DNA of 64,000 nt, taken from the NCBI RefSeq assembly GCF_963169125.1, contig NC_084795.1, positions 187,524,214 through 187,588,213 on the forward strand. The letters run 5' to 3'. Under the pieces are notes generated by a model that ran no database searches, was not told the origin of the DNA, and was given only the letters and a program-made list of their open reading frames with translations. A program made the position numbers and the translations under genes. Every line of letters begins with the position of its first letter. The first letter of the stretch is position 1. Positions 45,569-57,098 of the stretch are shown piece after piece. This stretch comes from Humulus lupulus. Its lineage: Eukaryota; Streptophyta; Magnoliopsida; Rosales; Cannabaceae.

Positions 45569-47010
45569 TAGCCAATTACCCATTTGGACCCTTTTTTTTA
45601 AGATTAACTTGTAGACTTTGTGTTTTGTCAAAAGGTTAAAAATATGAATATATAGTTAGATTATTTGAACCACGTGCATTTGGTTGACTACCCATTTAGA
45701 TCATTTATTATTAAATACTAACATTTGAATCTCATATTTTCTCAAAAGGTTAAAAATAAAAATTGATAGATTATTTGTTATTATTATATATATTTAATTG
45801 ACATCTATTAGAATTATTATTAAAATAAAAATGAGAAAAAAGATAAAATGGATAGAGTTTTTTCCTTAATTAATCAATAACCATAAATTAGAAAAGTAAA
45901 ATAAAAATGTGAAAAATTAACGTTTATTTAAATTTATATAATTTAACTAACAAACAATATTAATAATAATTGTCATAATAATATTCTTTTTAATTCATAA
46001 TATATTCCTTATTATAAAAAAAAAATTGTGCTTTCACATCAACCTTTGTATCTTTTGTTGTTGATGGAATGTCCACTAAATTACAATCTAGATTTATTTA
46101 CTATAGTGAAAACAAATAAAAAATCCAAACAATACCATTAGTAATATCATTTGTCACAAGCTTAAGAAAATATCAAATGAGATAAAAATACAATTATTAA
46201 TATTGATGATTGATGACAATAATTTTAATATTTTGTACAACTATTCACTTTTGAATAAAAAGCGTAATTATAATATAATAAGAGATTAGATACATAGAGG
46301 ACCAAAATTTAAACACTACTAATACCAATACATAGTTAGCTAATTAATTTTGAAGATACGAATATACTTTTTTCAATACATATAGTCAACAATATCACAA
46401 CACCATGATTCACATTCAATTTCTTCTGCTTCCAAAAAAAATGAAAGAAAAATACCAAAATCTATAAATCAACCATAAATAAATATACATATATTGCACA
46501 ATCACTAAGTTCTCTCTATATTTGTAAGGTGCATAAAACTTACTTTTTGAGATATATTGCAAGAAGATTAAAAAAAAAAAAAAAGAGAGAGAAATTAGAG
46601 TAGAGTAAGATGTGAGATTAATTGAGAATGTTTATAATATATATAAAATCATAAAGAGATATTTATATATAATTTTATTAATTTAAATAATTTCTTGTGA
46701 ATATCTTATTTAAATTTAAACTAATGTGTAACTAAATTAATTTTTTTAAAAATAAACATGTTAATGTGGATTGTGTGATGTTTCTTTTCTTTTCTTTTTT
46801 TATAAAAATAAAATTGCGTTTTCTTTAAAAAGAAAAAAGAAAAAAAAAGAAGACTTTAGGTGTACTGAAATAAAGACTCATGTTATAATATTATCTATAA
46901 CATGAGATATTTATATATAATATTATTAATTTAAATAAATAACTTGTAAATATTTTATTTAAATTTAAACTAATATACAACTAAAATGAATAAAAAATTA
47001 AATTAAAGAA
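45569..47010 (+). repeat. Monomer 2 of the tandem array, continued
   Basis: From tagccaattaccc to ttaaattaaagaa this aligns with 28610-30055 along its whole length (1,442 against 1,446 bp), with small indels. It is bounded left by the Tat-A TSD and right by Tat-B. About 85 bp of the monomer end are missing and should lie beyond Tat-B. Confidence 0.88.
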
Positions 47011-47806
47011 TGTTGACGCCGTTTTTCGTCAACTTGAAATGTAGAGCATGTAAACACTAAATAGTTATGGCTAGAAAAATACGATAAAACAAGATGGAGT
47101 TTTACGTGGTTCAGTAGTTAACTCTGCCTGGTCCACGAGTCTTTGTTCTTAGAATTTAGGAAATTTCTGGAAATTCTTCAGAGATGAATTCTCCAGAGTT
47201 TCTCTCAAGATCACAAAATTTTGGTTCTTTACAAAGGTACAGGACTTCTTTATTTATAGAGGAAGTCTTGTGATACTATCCCACACGTTTCTGGGAGGTT
47301 ATCCTTTACATTAATAAATTTAATGGCTTTAAAAGCCTATAATTCCTATATACAAGGAAACGTCCCCTGAAGACAAGGGGGCGTATAACTGACTAATAAA
47401 TATCCCTTTATTATAGGGGAGTTACAACAATAAATGTAGACTAATAAATATCCAAGTGACTCACTAAGATGTTCGAAGTCAACAACCAACATCGTCAGCA
47501 GCGTACCAGCCCAGGTCTCTGAGTGACTTTTGAGTTGTATTATTTTCTCCAAGACCACATAGTTTCGAGCTAATACTTATGTCAGGCTCGGAACTTTTGA
47601 TCCGAGGCCACCCGAGAATAGACGTACTCTGATGTATGTCTTTTGAACTTGTAGGGACTTCGAGGCTATCCATCTTCGAGGTTGCCACCCGCTTTGTAGG
47701 TTCGGCGCCTAGGTTTCGAACATGTATTCTAGATATTGCGAGCTCACACCTGACAAATCCAGCTTTCGAGATCACAATTCTCAAGGCTCGAAATCTGGGT
47801 GTAACA
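47011..47806 (-). repeat. Tat-B 3' LTR
   Basis: The plus strand shows tgttgacgccgtttttcgtcaac at 47011-47033 and gggtgtaaca at 47797-47806, so on the minus strand the LTR runs tgttacaccc...gcgtcaaca. The U5 block (acgtggttcagtagttaac...gtccacgagtc) lies at 47104-47140, and the minus-strand TATA at 47251-47259. The ends match Tat-A; the middle (U3) does not. Confidence 0.9.
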
Positions 47807-47823
47807 TTTTTCCCCCTCAAAAG
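47807..47823 (-). other. Tat-B polypurine tract
   Basis: On the minus strand cttttgagggggaaaaa abuts the LTR start at 47806. Confidence 0.85.
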
Positions 47824-48079
47824 TATTTGTTCGAATCCTATGAGAAGGAAACTTTTGAACTACTTTCCTCGGGAACTGCACCATCACACATGTTCGAGTA
47901 TGGAAACGTGCCAGTTAGGTATTGCTCACTCAAGGTACTCGAGTACCTTGGAAACGTGCCCATGATCATTCGCCTGCCACCTTTTCGGCGCCATCTTGTC
48001 ATTTGTCCCTGAGCGTCAGATTTGATAAGAACCCTGACCAATGGCTCGGATTAATCTCCTTTTTTCACCTCTGATTGTC
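47824..48079 (+). promoter_or_regulatory. Conserved upstream module of the Tat-B opposite-strand gene
   Basis: Between the polypurine tract and the TATA box lie islands shared with Tat-A's counterpart (44482-44735 on the minus strand): gaactgc, gagtaccttggaaac, cgcctgccac, gtccctg, caatggc and gattaat. A perfect 20-bp palindrome (CAAGGTACTCGAGTACCTTG, 47931-47950) is flanked by two copies of ggaaacgtgcc (47902-47912 and 47950-47960), each with an ACGTG core. Tat-A has an imperfect form of the palindrome (44612-44631). Confidence 0.5.
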
Positions 48080-48088
48080 TATATATAA
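48080..48088 (+). promoter_or_regulatory. TATA box of the Tat-B opposite-strand gene
   Basis: tatatataa in gtctatatataaggcctt, about 30 bp before the conserved first-exon start (cttcctcattttatttt). Confidence 0.7.
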
Positions 48089-48109
48089 GGCCTTAGCCAT
48101 CTTCCTCAT

Positions 48110-48819
48110 TTTATTTTAACGTTCATCAGAGGAAAAAAGAAAAGAGAAAGGAAAAACCAGAGGCTATCCCAGAAAGCTTCTTGATTTTGCATGTTTTCCC
48201 AGCCAAAGAAGCAAAAGACCACCAGCTTGCTCGAGACCGTGGGATTATACTTGCAGCCTCTTCTTCAATCAAAGATTTCTCTGCAATCGTCATCTTTATT
48301 GCGTAAGTATCTGATATATACATATATATATACATTTTTTATCAGTTTCTGGCTTTGCTATTTATTTTTTTTTTTAGTTCCTGGGAATGCGCTGGTTCAT
48401 CTTGTAGTTTGGACGTACTAGGACGCTTTGACCAATAGGTATTTAGGTTTTACTGGTTCTAAATCCAATTTATATGTAGAAAAAATCCAAACACGGTTTC
48501 TTTTTCCTGGGTTTTGAAAATTTAAAAGACGTATCTTGCACACCAAGATATTGGGTACAAAATCTTAGTTTTAAAGAATGCACAATACTCAAGAATACCA
48601 TTTTTGAACAACCGCCACCTTTATCCCTGATATTTCGGGATTCTCAAAAATTAGATCCATTTCGCTCCTCTTTTTTCGTAGAATACACATTCTGACCCTT
48701 AATCGGGTTTCCAGGATCGAGCTCGTCTCGTACCCAAGCACTTCCGAGCTTGTTTCACCAAGCTCGCTATTCTTGATTCCCTGCATGCATGGCCCTCACC
48801 ATTTTTTCTTTCTCGCTAG
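48110..48819 (+). other. 5'UTR exon and 5'UTR intron of the Tat-B opposite-strand gene
   Basis: First exon from about 48110 to 48302, then an intron 48303-48819 from gtaagt to gctag, with ATG following at once. No coding sequence is conserved in the first exon. Confidence 0.65.
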
Positions 48820-51568
48820 ATGTCACAGAATCTGGAAAGACGGTGGGGGTCGCTGCTTGCCATCCCGTATTGGTCAAAAACTCCGAGCCCAGAATCGTTG
48901 TTTGCTTGGAACCAACGTCTGATTCGTGAATACGATCTCGCTCGCGAACAAGAAGAAACCCGAGCTCACTACTATAGCCAAATTGTCGAGGTCATAGAGA
49001 AGAAAAGAAGGATTCTCTGAGAAGCTCTTTACCCGGAGACTGGCTCTGGGCCTAGACCGATCCCGCTCGACCCTAAACTCAAAGTGACAGTTGCCTTCAA
49101 ACCAGGTGCCTTGCAATTTTCACTAATGGGGGAGCCTTCTACCTCGCAGCCAAGGAGGGAGTTTTTTTAGGCCGAGCACTATTGGAGCTCAGTTACCTCG
49201 CTAGGTCAGATAAACAATATCTTGGCCTTTCATGGTATAAGACTGTCAGGCTCGTTAAGGTGTCGAGCCCCTACTTCCAGCGAGCGAAGCTGCTACGCTC
49301 CAGGAGATGAAAATCCTGACAACAAGCTGAGGTATGCGGATTGGAGCCAGGAGCATATGAAGGCAGGAGCGATACTGCCTTTGAAGTCTTTCTTCAAGGA
49401 CTTCACAGACTTTGTTGGGTTGGCTCCATTCCAGCTCAACACTAATTCATACAGGGTTATGTCTGTCCTGAGGTCGATATACCACGAGCTGAAGTTGGAA
49501 GGACCGAGGCCAGAGGAGATCCTGTATCTTTTCTGCTTGAAAAGCAATCCCTCCCGAGCTTGGGGAGGAGATGGCTTCTATTATCTTTCGAGCTACCCGA
49601 AGGAGAAAAAGATGTTTGAGGATCTTCCCAATCATCCTCCTGATTTTAAGAAGGCCTTCTTCTGGACGGATGGCCTATCTCCGTCACTATGCTATTCGTT
49701 CAGACGGATCCGTAAGTACCCCACCTCCTTTATCTCTGTGCTTGAACTTTTGTCTATAGGCTTGTACTTAGTTGAAATGTATTGAATTTTCCAGCCAACT
49801 ATCTTCGTCCCACTCCTTCTGACGAGATGAAGGAGCGTAGGGAGACCCTGCTCCAACTCCCTTATGCCAGAAGATCGCTTTCATACCTTTTGGAGGAAGG
49901 TAAACTTCGAGCCTGCGGGCTTTTGGGAGGTGGCCAGTCCACCTCGGACTGGTCCAACAAAAAATATGACCGCTGGGAGCTCGTGCCCCTGCCAACAGGC
50001 ATCCTCCCCCCGAGGAGAGAGGTGAGGCCCCCGCCTCCAGTTCACCGAAGGAGCCCGCAATCAGGGAACGAGGCCAACGATGAAGCCTCGAGCTCGGGCT
50101 CGGATGATCAAGGTACAGTCATCCTAAGCTCGAAAATGTGGTCCCCCACCTTGTTAAAGAACAAACCTGATAGGCTAGTTCTGTGCGAGGACGATAGGAA
50201 CCACTTTTATGTGTGGACTTGGGTAGATGAACGGGTTCATAGGTTCGATAGCTGGCTCGGGCAATACGATACTATGTATAGCCTGAATGAGGTATGGAAT
50301 GGAATAGCCGTCCAATACGAGACCAATGACTATAGGGACCTTTCAAGGTTGACGTACACATATAGGGAAGGTACTCCCCCTGCCTCTTCTGAAGATGGGG
50401 GAATTTCATGGTCTCCGAGCTCAAGCTCGAAGGAGAGTTCCAGTTAGGTTTTTCTCCACTTGTTTTTCTTTATATATCTTCTACGTTTGTTAGCACCATG
50501 CTAAACCTTGATTGCAACTGTGTAGGTGCTATGGACTCCGACCTTGACGTCATGCTCTTCAGTGGCGATGGAGCTCAAAAGAGTAAGTGCCCGAGAGGCT
50601 CGCGGAGGTTAGACCGACCCTCTAAAATCCCCAAGCACACTGAGAAGACCCCATCGGCTCCAACTGCTGCGAGCACAGCCGAGGACCCAAATGCCCAAGT
50701 CGACGCATCTGTCTCAACCGCACCTACCATGCTTCCTCCAGCCACAACTCTTCCAACACTCGGCCAACCCCCGAAGAAACCCTCAATCTCCAAGTCACTC
50801 CTACCGTCGGCCCGACCTCATATTGATGAGTTCGTGCTCGATAGTACCGTATGGGCCCACGGAGCCGTAATTGGTTCGGATGTCCTTTCTCGGGTGGGTC
50901 AGAGTCTTTCAGGATTCGACGTTGATCACTGGGAGTTTGTGAATAAAGCCCGAGACTGCAATACTCTTTATGATAAGAGTATTGAACTTACTACCGTGGT
51001 AATTTTCGTAACTTACCTTTAATTGCTTATATCTTGGCTTATGTTCTAATTCAATCTCTTTGTGTTTCAGGTCCTTGTCGTCTCGGCTCAGCTTAATTAT
51101 AAGCTGACCAATGAGGTGCATACGAGCATGTCTCTGGCCCAGGAGTCGAGGGATCTCCAGCTTAAAACGGCTGATGAACTCAAGGACTTGAAGGTAGAGC
51201 TTGAAAAGGTGAAGGCTCGTCTTGCAGATCTGGAGAAAGCTAATGCCAAGCTCGAGGAGGAGAAGGCTGCCACTTTCGAGATAATCGAAAATGAAAAGGC
51301 CTGCCTCCTTAACGAGTTCAAAGAGAAGAAAGACAAAGCAGTCGATCAAGCCATGTACAAGATCTGGGCTAACAATGCTGACCTCGATACTAGCTTCCTA
51401 GGTCCTCTTGAGGCGAAGCTCGTAGATCAGTGGAATGCTCGGCTTGAGGCGGAGGAGGCTGCTCGGGAGGCCGCTAAGGAGGCTGCTCAGAAGGATAGTC
51501 ATGCTATTCGTCCTGAGGAGTCTAGTGCTGCTGGTGCTGAGAAGGCCAAGGAAACTACTCCTTCTTGA
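48820..51568 (+). pseudogene. Tat-B opposite-strand spliced gene (Transposase_28-like, coiled coil)
   Basis: Four coding exons: 48820-49711, 49795-50442, 50526-50998 and 51071-51568 (892, 648, 473, 498 bp; phases 1, 1, 0; about 836 codons). The splice words are c|gtaagt...ccag|cc, a|gttag...gtag|gt and gtg|gtaatt...tcag|gtc. Exon 2 carries MSQNLERRWGSLLAIPY, LPLKSFFKDFTDFVGLAPFQ and YLFCLKSNPSRAWGGDGFY, a Transposase_28-like region at about residues 160-295. Exon 3 is basic and serine-rich (YDRWELVPLPTG, LVLCEDDRNHFYVW). Exon 4 is Pro/Thr/Ala-rich, then FDVDHWEFVNKARDCNTLYD. Exon 5 is a long coiled coil (KVELEKVKARLADLEKANAK) with an alanine/glutamate-rich tail. Only exon 2 has stops (49018-49020 TGA, 49168-49170 TAG); the rest is open. 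Confidence 0.82.
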
Positions 51569-52521
51569 ATCTCACCTCGGGGCTGCGTCCCTTTATTTTT
51601 GTAACTGCTTTAATTTATGCCCGTAGGGCTGAAACAATTTCTTTTTCTTTTCTTTTAATACATATGCTTTACATTTCTTGGTTTGAAATATTTTACACAT
51701 TTTATATTAAAGAATCGCATATGTTTGTTTATTCGCACAAACATAGTTTGGATTTAGGCTCGAGGTTCAATGCATTCATGCATAGTTTGCTCGAATTATC
51801 CGCTTCCGATCTTGTTATTCGTCAAGGTCGGATATTACTTTAACCATGAACCTGAAAGTACTTGTATGGTGTGTAATGCGAATGGTTTAGTTATATCTTA
51901 TTTTTTAGTTACTTTTTCTCGTCCTCGATTATCTCTCCGAGGTTATGAGTTCGAAACTTATTTTTTATAAGATACTCCAACCTCGATCTCGACTTAACTC
52001 GAAGTGGGTTTATGTTCCAACTTATCGTCGATTAGTTTTAGCTGGTTTGCTCCAAACCTATTAAGGTTGTGATTAGTTTGTAATCCATACACTTATATGT
52101 TTTTGATAATTCGGTTATATCCAAATTACCTTAGCTCGCGCATCTGATTATATCCAAACACTTATATGTTTTTGATAATTTGGTTATATCCAAATTACCT
52201 TAGCTCGCGCATCTGGTTATATCCAAACACTTATATGTTTTTGATAATTTGGTTATATCCAAATTACCTTAGCTCGCGCATCTGGTTATATCCAAACACT
52301 TATCTCGCGTATATCTTAATTTATTTTTCAAGCTGGTGGTATTTATATATATACCAATGATGCCCCCTTAATATCCTATGAATGTGACCATAGGTTATTA
52401 GATTAAGAGAGATTGCAAAAATAAATCATGTCAGACGAAATAACTCTTTATTGATCAAATCCAAAAGTAGGCAAAACAGTACAAATAGACAAGCATGGTT
52501 ACAGGCAACATCCTTCCTACA
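51569..52521. other. Tat-B region between the opposite-strand gene and pol
   Basis: AT-rich sequence where the two transcription units converge tail to tail. It holds the 69-bp minisatellite. It is homologous in layout to 39883-41027 of Tat-A, and short stretches also match (tgcattcatgcatagtttgc; cctcgatctcgactt). Confidence 0.6.
52090..52310 (-). repeat. Exact 69-bp minisatellite in Tat-B
   Basis: Three full units begin at 52090, 52159 and 52228 with cacttatatgtttttgataa and a partial fourth at 52297. Units contain ggttatatccaaattacctt and agctcgcgcatctg, and differ by only a base or two. The 64-codon ORF over them is a by-product of the repeat. Confidence 0.93.
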
Positions 52522-55500
52522 CTATTGATAGTAAGGTCTTAGGTGTTCTCCATTCTATGCTCGCGATATTAAGCTCCCATCCAATCTCGCTAGCTTGTAG
52601 ACACCGGATCGGATGACTGACTCAATCTGCTAGGTTCCTTTCCAATTTGGCCCGAGCACGCCAGCTGCTGGATCTCGTGTTGCCAAAAGTACACGCTTTA
52701 GCACCAAATCTCCCACACCAAACTTTCGATCTCGAACCCTCTTGTTGAAGTACCTGGTAGCTCGCTGTTGGTATGCAGCGTTCCTCAGCTGAGCTTCGTT
52801 TCTTCTTTCTTTGATTAAGTCAAAGTTTTCTTCGAGCTGAGTGTGGTTCGAGCTTTGGTCATAAGCGTGGGTTTGAATTGTAGGAATTTCTACCTCAATA
52901 GGCAACACAGCCTCACAACCGTATGCCAAAGAGAACGGGGTATGTCCCGTTGATGTTCGAGATGTATTCCTATATCCCCATAGGACTTGGGGCAATTCTT
53001 CGAGCCATCGTCCTTTTGCTTCCTCCAACTTTTTCTTTAGCGAACTCTTGAGAGTTTTGTTTACATCTTTGACCTGGCCATTCGCCTGGGGATGAGCTAC
53101 TGACGAAAAACTCTTTATTATTCCATTTTTCTTGCAAAAGTTGGTGAACAAGTCGCTATTGAACTGGGTTCCGTTGTCGGATACGATTTTCCTCGGCATC
53201 CCATATCGGCATACAATAATGTTCTTTACCACGAAGTCAAGGACTTTCTTGGAAGTTATTGTTGCTAACGGTTTAGCTTCTGTCCACGTTGTGAAGTAAT
53301 CTACGGCAACTACAACATACTTCACTCCGCCCTTGCTAGTTGGGAGAGAGCCTATGAGGTCGATTCCCCATACCGCAAATGGCCATGGGGAAGTCATCAT
53401 GGTCAGCTCGGATGGTGGAGCTCGAGGAATCGTGGCAAACCGCTGGCATTTATCGCACTACTTTACATATTCGAAAGAATCCGATTTGATGGTAGGCCAG
53501 AAATAACCTTGGCGTATGATTTTCTTGGACAGGCTATGTCCCCTAGTATGGTCTCCACAAAACCCTTCATGAATTTCTTCAATGATCTTTTTGGCTTCGG
53601 GTGGAGTCACACACCAAAGTAATGGCATGGAATATCCCCTTCTATACAGCTTTCCATCCAAAATGGTGTAACGAGGAATTTGATACATTAATTTTCGAGC
53701 CTGGTTCCGATCTTTCGGAAGGATGCCGATCTCGAGATATTCGACTATCGGGGTCATCCAGGTAGGCTCGGAATCAATCATACACACATCTTCCTGCTCT
53801 GGCTTGTTAATGCTAGGCGCCGAGAGATTTTCTATTGGCACAAAATTTAGCTCATCATCCTCGGTGGAAGTAGCGAGCCGAGCTAAGGCATCTGCATTTG
53901 AGTTTTGCTCTCAGGGAACCTGTTCGATCGCATAAAACTCGAAATGTTCCAATGCGGATTTTTCCTTTTCTAAGTAAGTGGCCATTTTCGTGCCACGAGC
54001 CTGGTATTCTCCCAAAATTTGGTTAACCACAAGCTGGGAGTCGCTATAGCAATGTATTGCTTTAGCTTTGAGTTCTTTGGCTATACGGAGTCCCATCGGT
54101 AAAGCCTAGTATTCGGCCTCGTTATTCGATGCGTTGAAGTCGAATCTTAAGGCAGAATGAAATCTGCTTCCTGCGGGAGTAATCAAGATGACCCCTGCCC
54201 CTGATCCATTTTCATTAGATGACCCATCGACGTAAAGTTTCCACAGCTCGTGGGCCGGGGTTATAACTTCATCGTTGGTCATGCCAGTACACTCCACTAT
54301 AAAATCCGCCAGGGCCTGTGCCCTAATGGTCGTCCTCGGTGGTAGGTGATCTCGAATTGCCCGAGTTCAACTGCCCATTTAAGAAGTTGACCTGAAGCTT
54401 CTGGCTTAGACAAGACTTGCCTTAGTGGTTGATCGGTTAATACATGGATGGGGTGCACCTGGAAGTAAGGTCGAAGCTTGCGAGATGAATGAATTAAGCT
54501 GAGAGCTAGCTTTTCCATCAAGGGGTATCTCGACTCTGCCCCCAGTAATCTTTTACTGATGTAATATACAGGCTTATGTACCTTTTCTTCTTCTCGCACG
54601 AGCACTGCACTTATTGCGTGTTCGGTAGTGGCAAGATATAAGTATAGTACTTCTCCCGTAATAGGTTTTGATAAGATGGGGGGTTCTGCGAGGTGCTTTT
54701 TAAGCTCCTGGAAGGCCAGGTCGCATTCTTCCATCCATTCAAATTTCTTGCTTCCCCTCAATAGGTTGAAAAACGGAAGACAACGGTCTGTAGATTTTGA
54801 GATAAACCTACTCAGTGCCGCCATCCTGGCGATCAAACTTTGGACATCTTTGTGTCTTCGAGGTGAGGGCATGTTGATTAAGGCCTGGATTTTGTCTGGG
54901 TTAGCTTCTATCCCACGAGCGCTTACAATGAAACCCAAGAATTTTCTTGATGATACCCCAAAGGAGCATTTATGAGGGTTAAGCTTCATGTTATACTTCT
55001 GGAGCACGGCAAAACATTCTTCGAGGTCATCAACATGGTTATCGTTAAGTTGAGACTTGACTAGCATGTCATCAACATAAACTTCCATGTTGTTCCCTAT
55101 TTTCTCCGAAAACATCATGTTCACGAGTCGCTGGTATGTGGCCCCAGCATTTTTGAGCCCGAATGGCATGACGTTGTAAAAATATAGTCCTTTGTCTGTT
55201 ATAAAACTCGTATGCTCTTGGTCGGGGGCATGCATGGGAATCTGGTTATATTCAGAATAGGCATCCATGAACGACATCAATCCATGCCCCGCCGTGGCAT
55301 CCATGAGCTGGTCAATCCTCGGTAAGGGAAAATGTTCCTTCGGACAAGCTTTGTTGAGGTCCGAATAGTCAATGTAGGTTCGCCACGTCCCATTAGGCTT
55401 TGGGACGAGCACCGGATTGGCTACCCAATCAGGGTAAAAAGCATCCCTAATGAACCGGTTTGCTTTTAACCTGTCGACCTCCTCCTTTAGTGCCTTTTTT

Positions 55501-55655
55501 CTGTTGTCATCCAGTTGTCTTCGCTTTTGTTGCTTCGGTGGGAATCTTTTATCGATATTTAGTGTGTGGCTCGCTATGTTCGGACTTATTCCTACCATGT
55601 CCGAATGTGACCACGCGAAGACATCCTGGTTTTTCTTCAAGAAGCAAATTAATTG
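52522..55655 (-). pseudogene. Tat-B pol: RT, RNase H, aRNH, integrase
   Basis: RT is intact from the readthrough site to about 54345. It includes the FMDAYSEYNQI box missing from Tat-A, NVMPFGLKNAGATYQRLVN, and YVDD at 55068-55079. RNase H follows (AVLVREEEKVHKPVYY, HVLTDQPLRQVLSKP), with a 1-bp deletion near 54340. The second RNase H is LYVDGSSNENGSGAG, then YSDSQLVVNQI. Integrase has the H2C2 zinc site (HEGFCGDHTRGHSLSKKI...CDKC), GIDLIGSLP, VSDNGTQFNS, and HPQANGQVKDVNKTLK, with Lys-Asp at the place of Glu in Tat-A's QVEAIN, so the catalytic Glu may be lost. Stops lie near 54106, 53458 and 52628. The last codon is at 52522-52524, after EHLRPYYQ. Confidence 0.9.
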
Positions 55656-55664
55656 CTATTTAGT
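55650..55664 (-). promoter_or_regulatory. Putative stop-codon readthrough site, TAG-CAATTA (Tat-B)
   Basis: On the minus strand the codons are ACT AAA TAG CAA TTA. The frame is open for 357 codons before the TAG and for more than 430 codons after it, in the same phase, so this TAG is the only barrier between protease and RT in this copy. Confidence 0.7.
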
Positions 55665-57098
55665 TTCCTTCTGGAGATGTTTCCTGACCTTTACTATTTT
55701 GGAAGGTTCTGACTCTTCGAGCTCTTCTAATGGTTCTAGGTCAGCTTTCTCCTCCACCCTTGGGTCGATCTCCTCATCTATCTCCAAGATCGTCCCATCT
55801 TTGTTTTGAATAATGACAAGTGTCTGTGCACTTGTCTGTTTCTTTCCTCTTAGGGAGATGCTATAGCATTCCCTCCCAGCCAACTGGTCTCCCTTCAATG
55901 TCCCGATGCCACTAGGAGTAGGGAACTTAATGGCCAGATGCCTCACAGAAGAGACTGCCCCCAGCCCTACTAGGGCGGGTCTTTCGAGCAGCACGTTGTA
56001 GGCCGAAGGCAGGTCTACTACCACAAACTCCATCATCTTGGTTGTTGAGACTGGGTAGTCTCCCAAGGTTACGGGGAGTTCAATGGATCCCATGCAAGCG
56101 GTCCCTTTTCCTGAAAAACCGTACAGTGTTGTCGCACATGCTTTCAGGTCGCGAAGAGTGAGTCCCATTTTCTCTAGAGTGGCTTTATAGAGGATGTTTA
56201 CTGAGCTCCCATTGTCTATGAGAACTCGGTGAACTCTCTTATTTGCCAGCTGGAGAGTGATGACCAGTGGGTCATGGTGAGGAAACTGAACATGGGACGC
56301 GTCGTCCTCAGTGAAGGTTATTAGTTGGGATTCAATCTTTTGACTTTTTGGAGCTCTAGGTTCGGGTTCATAAGGAGACCCGTCCCCAGTTTTTAACTCG
56401 TTCACATATCTTTTTTGGGCATTTCCGCCCATGCCTGCGAGATGAGGCCCTCCCGAGATGGTTATCACGTCTTCTCCATCAATTGGAGGGGACCTATCTT
56501 CTTCCCTGGCTCGGGAATTGTTGTTTTGTGCAAGTTGTGGCGCAGCCGCCCTCTGGCCTGTAGACGCCTGATTAGTATTCTGGTTTTTGACATATTGTCT
56601 AAAGTAGCCTCTCGAGATCAATCCTTCGATCTCGTCCTTCAACTGTCGGCACTCATCAGTAGTGTGCCCGGTGTCTCTGTGAAATCGACAATATTTGCTG
56701 GAGTCCCTCTTGGACTTCTGATTTCTCATTGGGTCTGGACGTCTAAAGGGGACCTAGTGTTCATTAGCCAGGTATATGTTCTCTCGAGACTCGTTGAGCT
56801 CGGTGTACACTCTGTACACGGAGAAATATCTTTCCCCCTTCTTTTTCTTTCCTCCCTCGGCCTCGGGGTTACTCCCTTCGTTCTTCTTTCTCTTGGAAGG
56901 GTTTTCCGTAGCAGGCTTTGAGGCTGGTGGGTCTGCCGAGGTTAAGGCAGAGTTTACGTTTATCGTTGTAGTTACGGGCTGGGAGGTCATATTAAGTGTC
57001 GACCTCGCCTCCTCTACATTGACAAACCTCTGCGCTTGTTTGTTAAACTAGGTTAGGGACCTCACCGATTTTCTCTGCATGTCGTCCCAGAGAGCACT
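55656..57098 (-). pseudogene. Tat-B gag C-terminus and protease
   Basis: The gag reading enters at 57098, cut by the Tekay insertion: LWDDMQRKSVRSL, then a TAG aligned with GAG in Tat-A, then AQRFVNVEEARSTLN. The zinc-knuckle-like CRFHRDTGHTTDEC lies at about 56655-56696. Protease has LIDNGSSVNILYKATLEKMG, IELPVTLGDYPVSTTKMM and LLERPALVGLGAV (Tat-A has LLGRPAL). A TAG at 56754-56756 aligns with CAG in Tat-A. From 56729 to the readthrough TAG the frame is open. Confidence 0.88.

Larger units (their letters stand above)
47011..57098 (-). mobile_element. Tat-B: Tat-type retrotransposon, minus strand, interrupted by a Tekay element
   Basis: Read from the right: gag (cut at 57098 by the Tekay insertion), protease, readthrough TAG, RT, RNase H, aRNH, integrase, minisatellite, opposite-strand gene, polypurine tract and 3' LTR (47806-47011). 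The 5' part and 5' LTR lie outside the window. The proteins are close to Tat-A but its U3 is different, so it is a sister subfamily. It lacks the RT deletion of Tat-A. The left flank aagaa (47006-47010) is the candidate TSD. Confidence 0.9.

Noticed and set aside
52166..52360. 64-codon plus-strand ORF with internally repeated residues
   Set aside because: It lies entirely on the 69-bp minisatellite; 69 is a multiple of three, so the repeat keeps any frame open.
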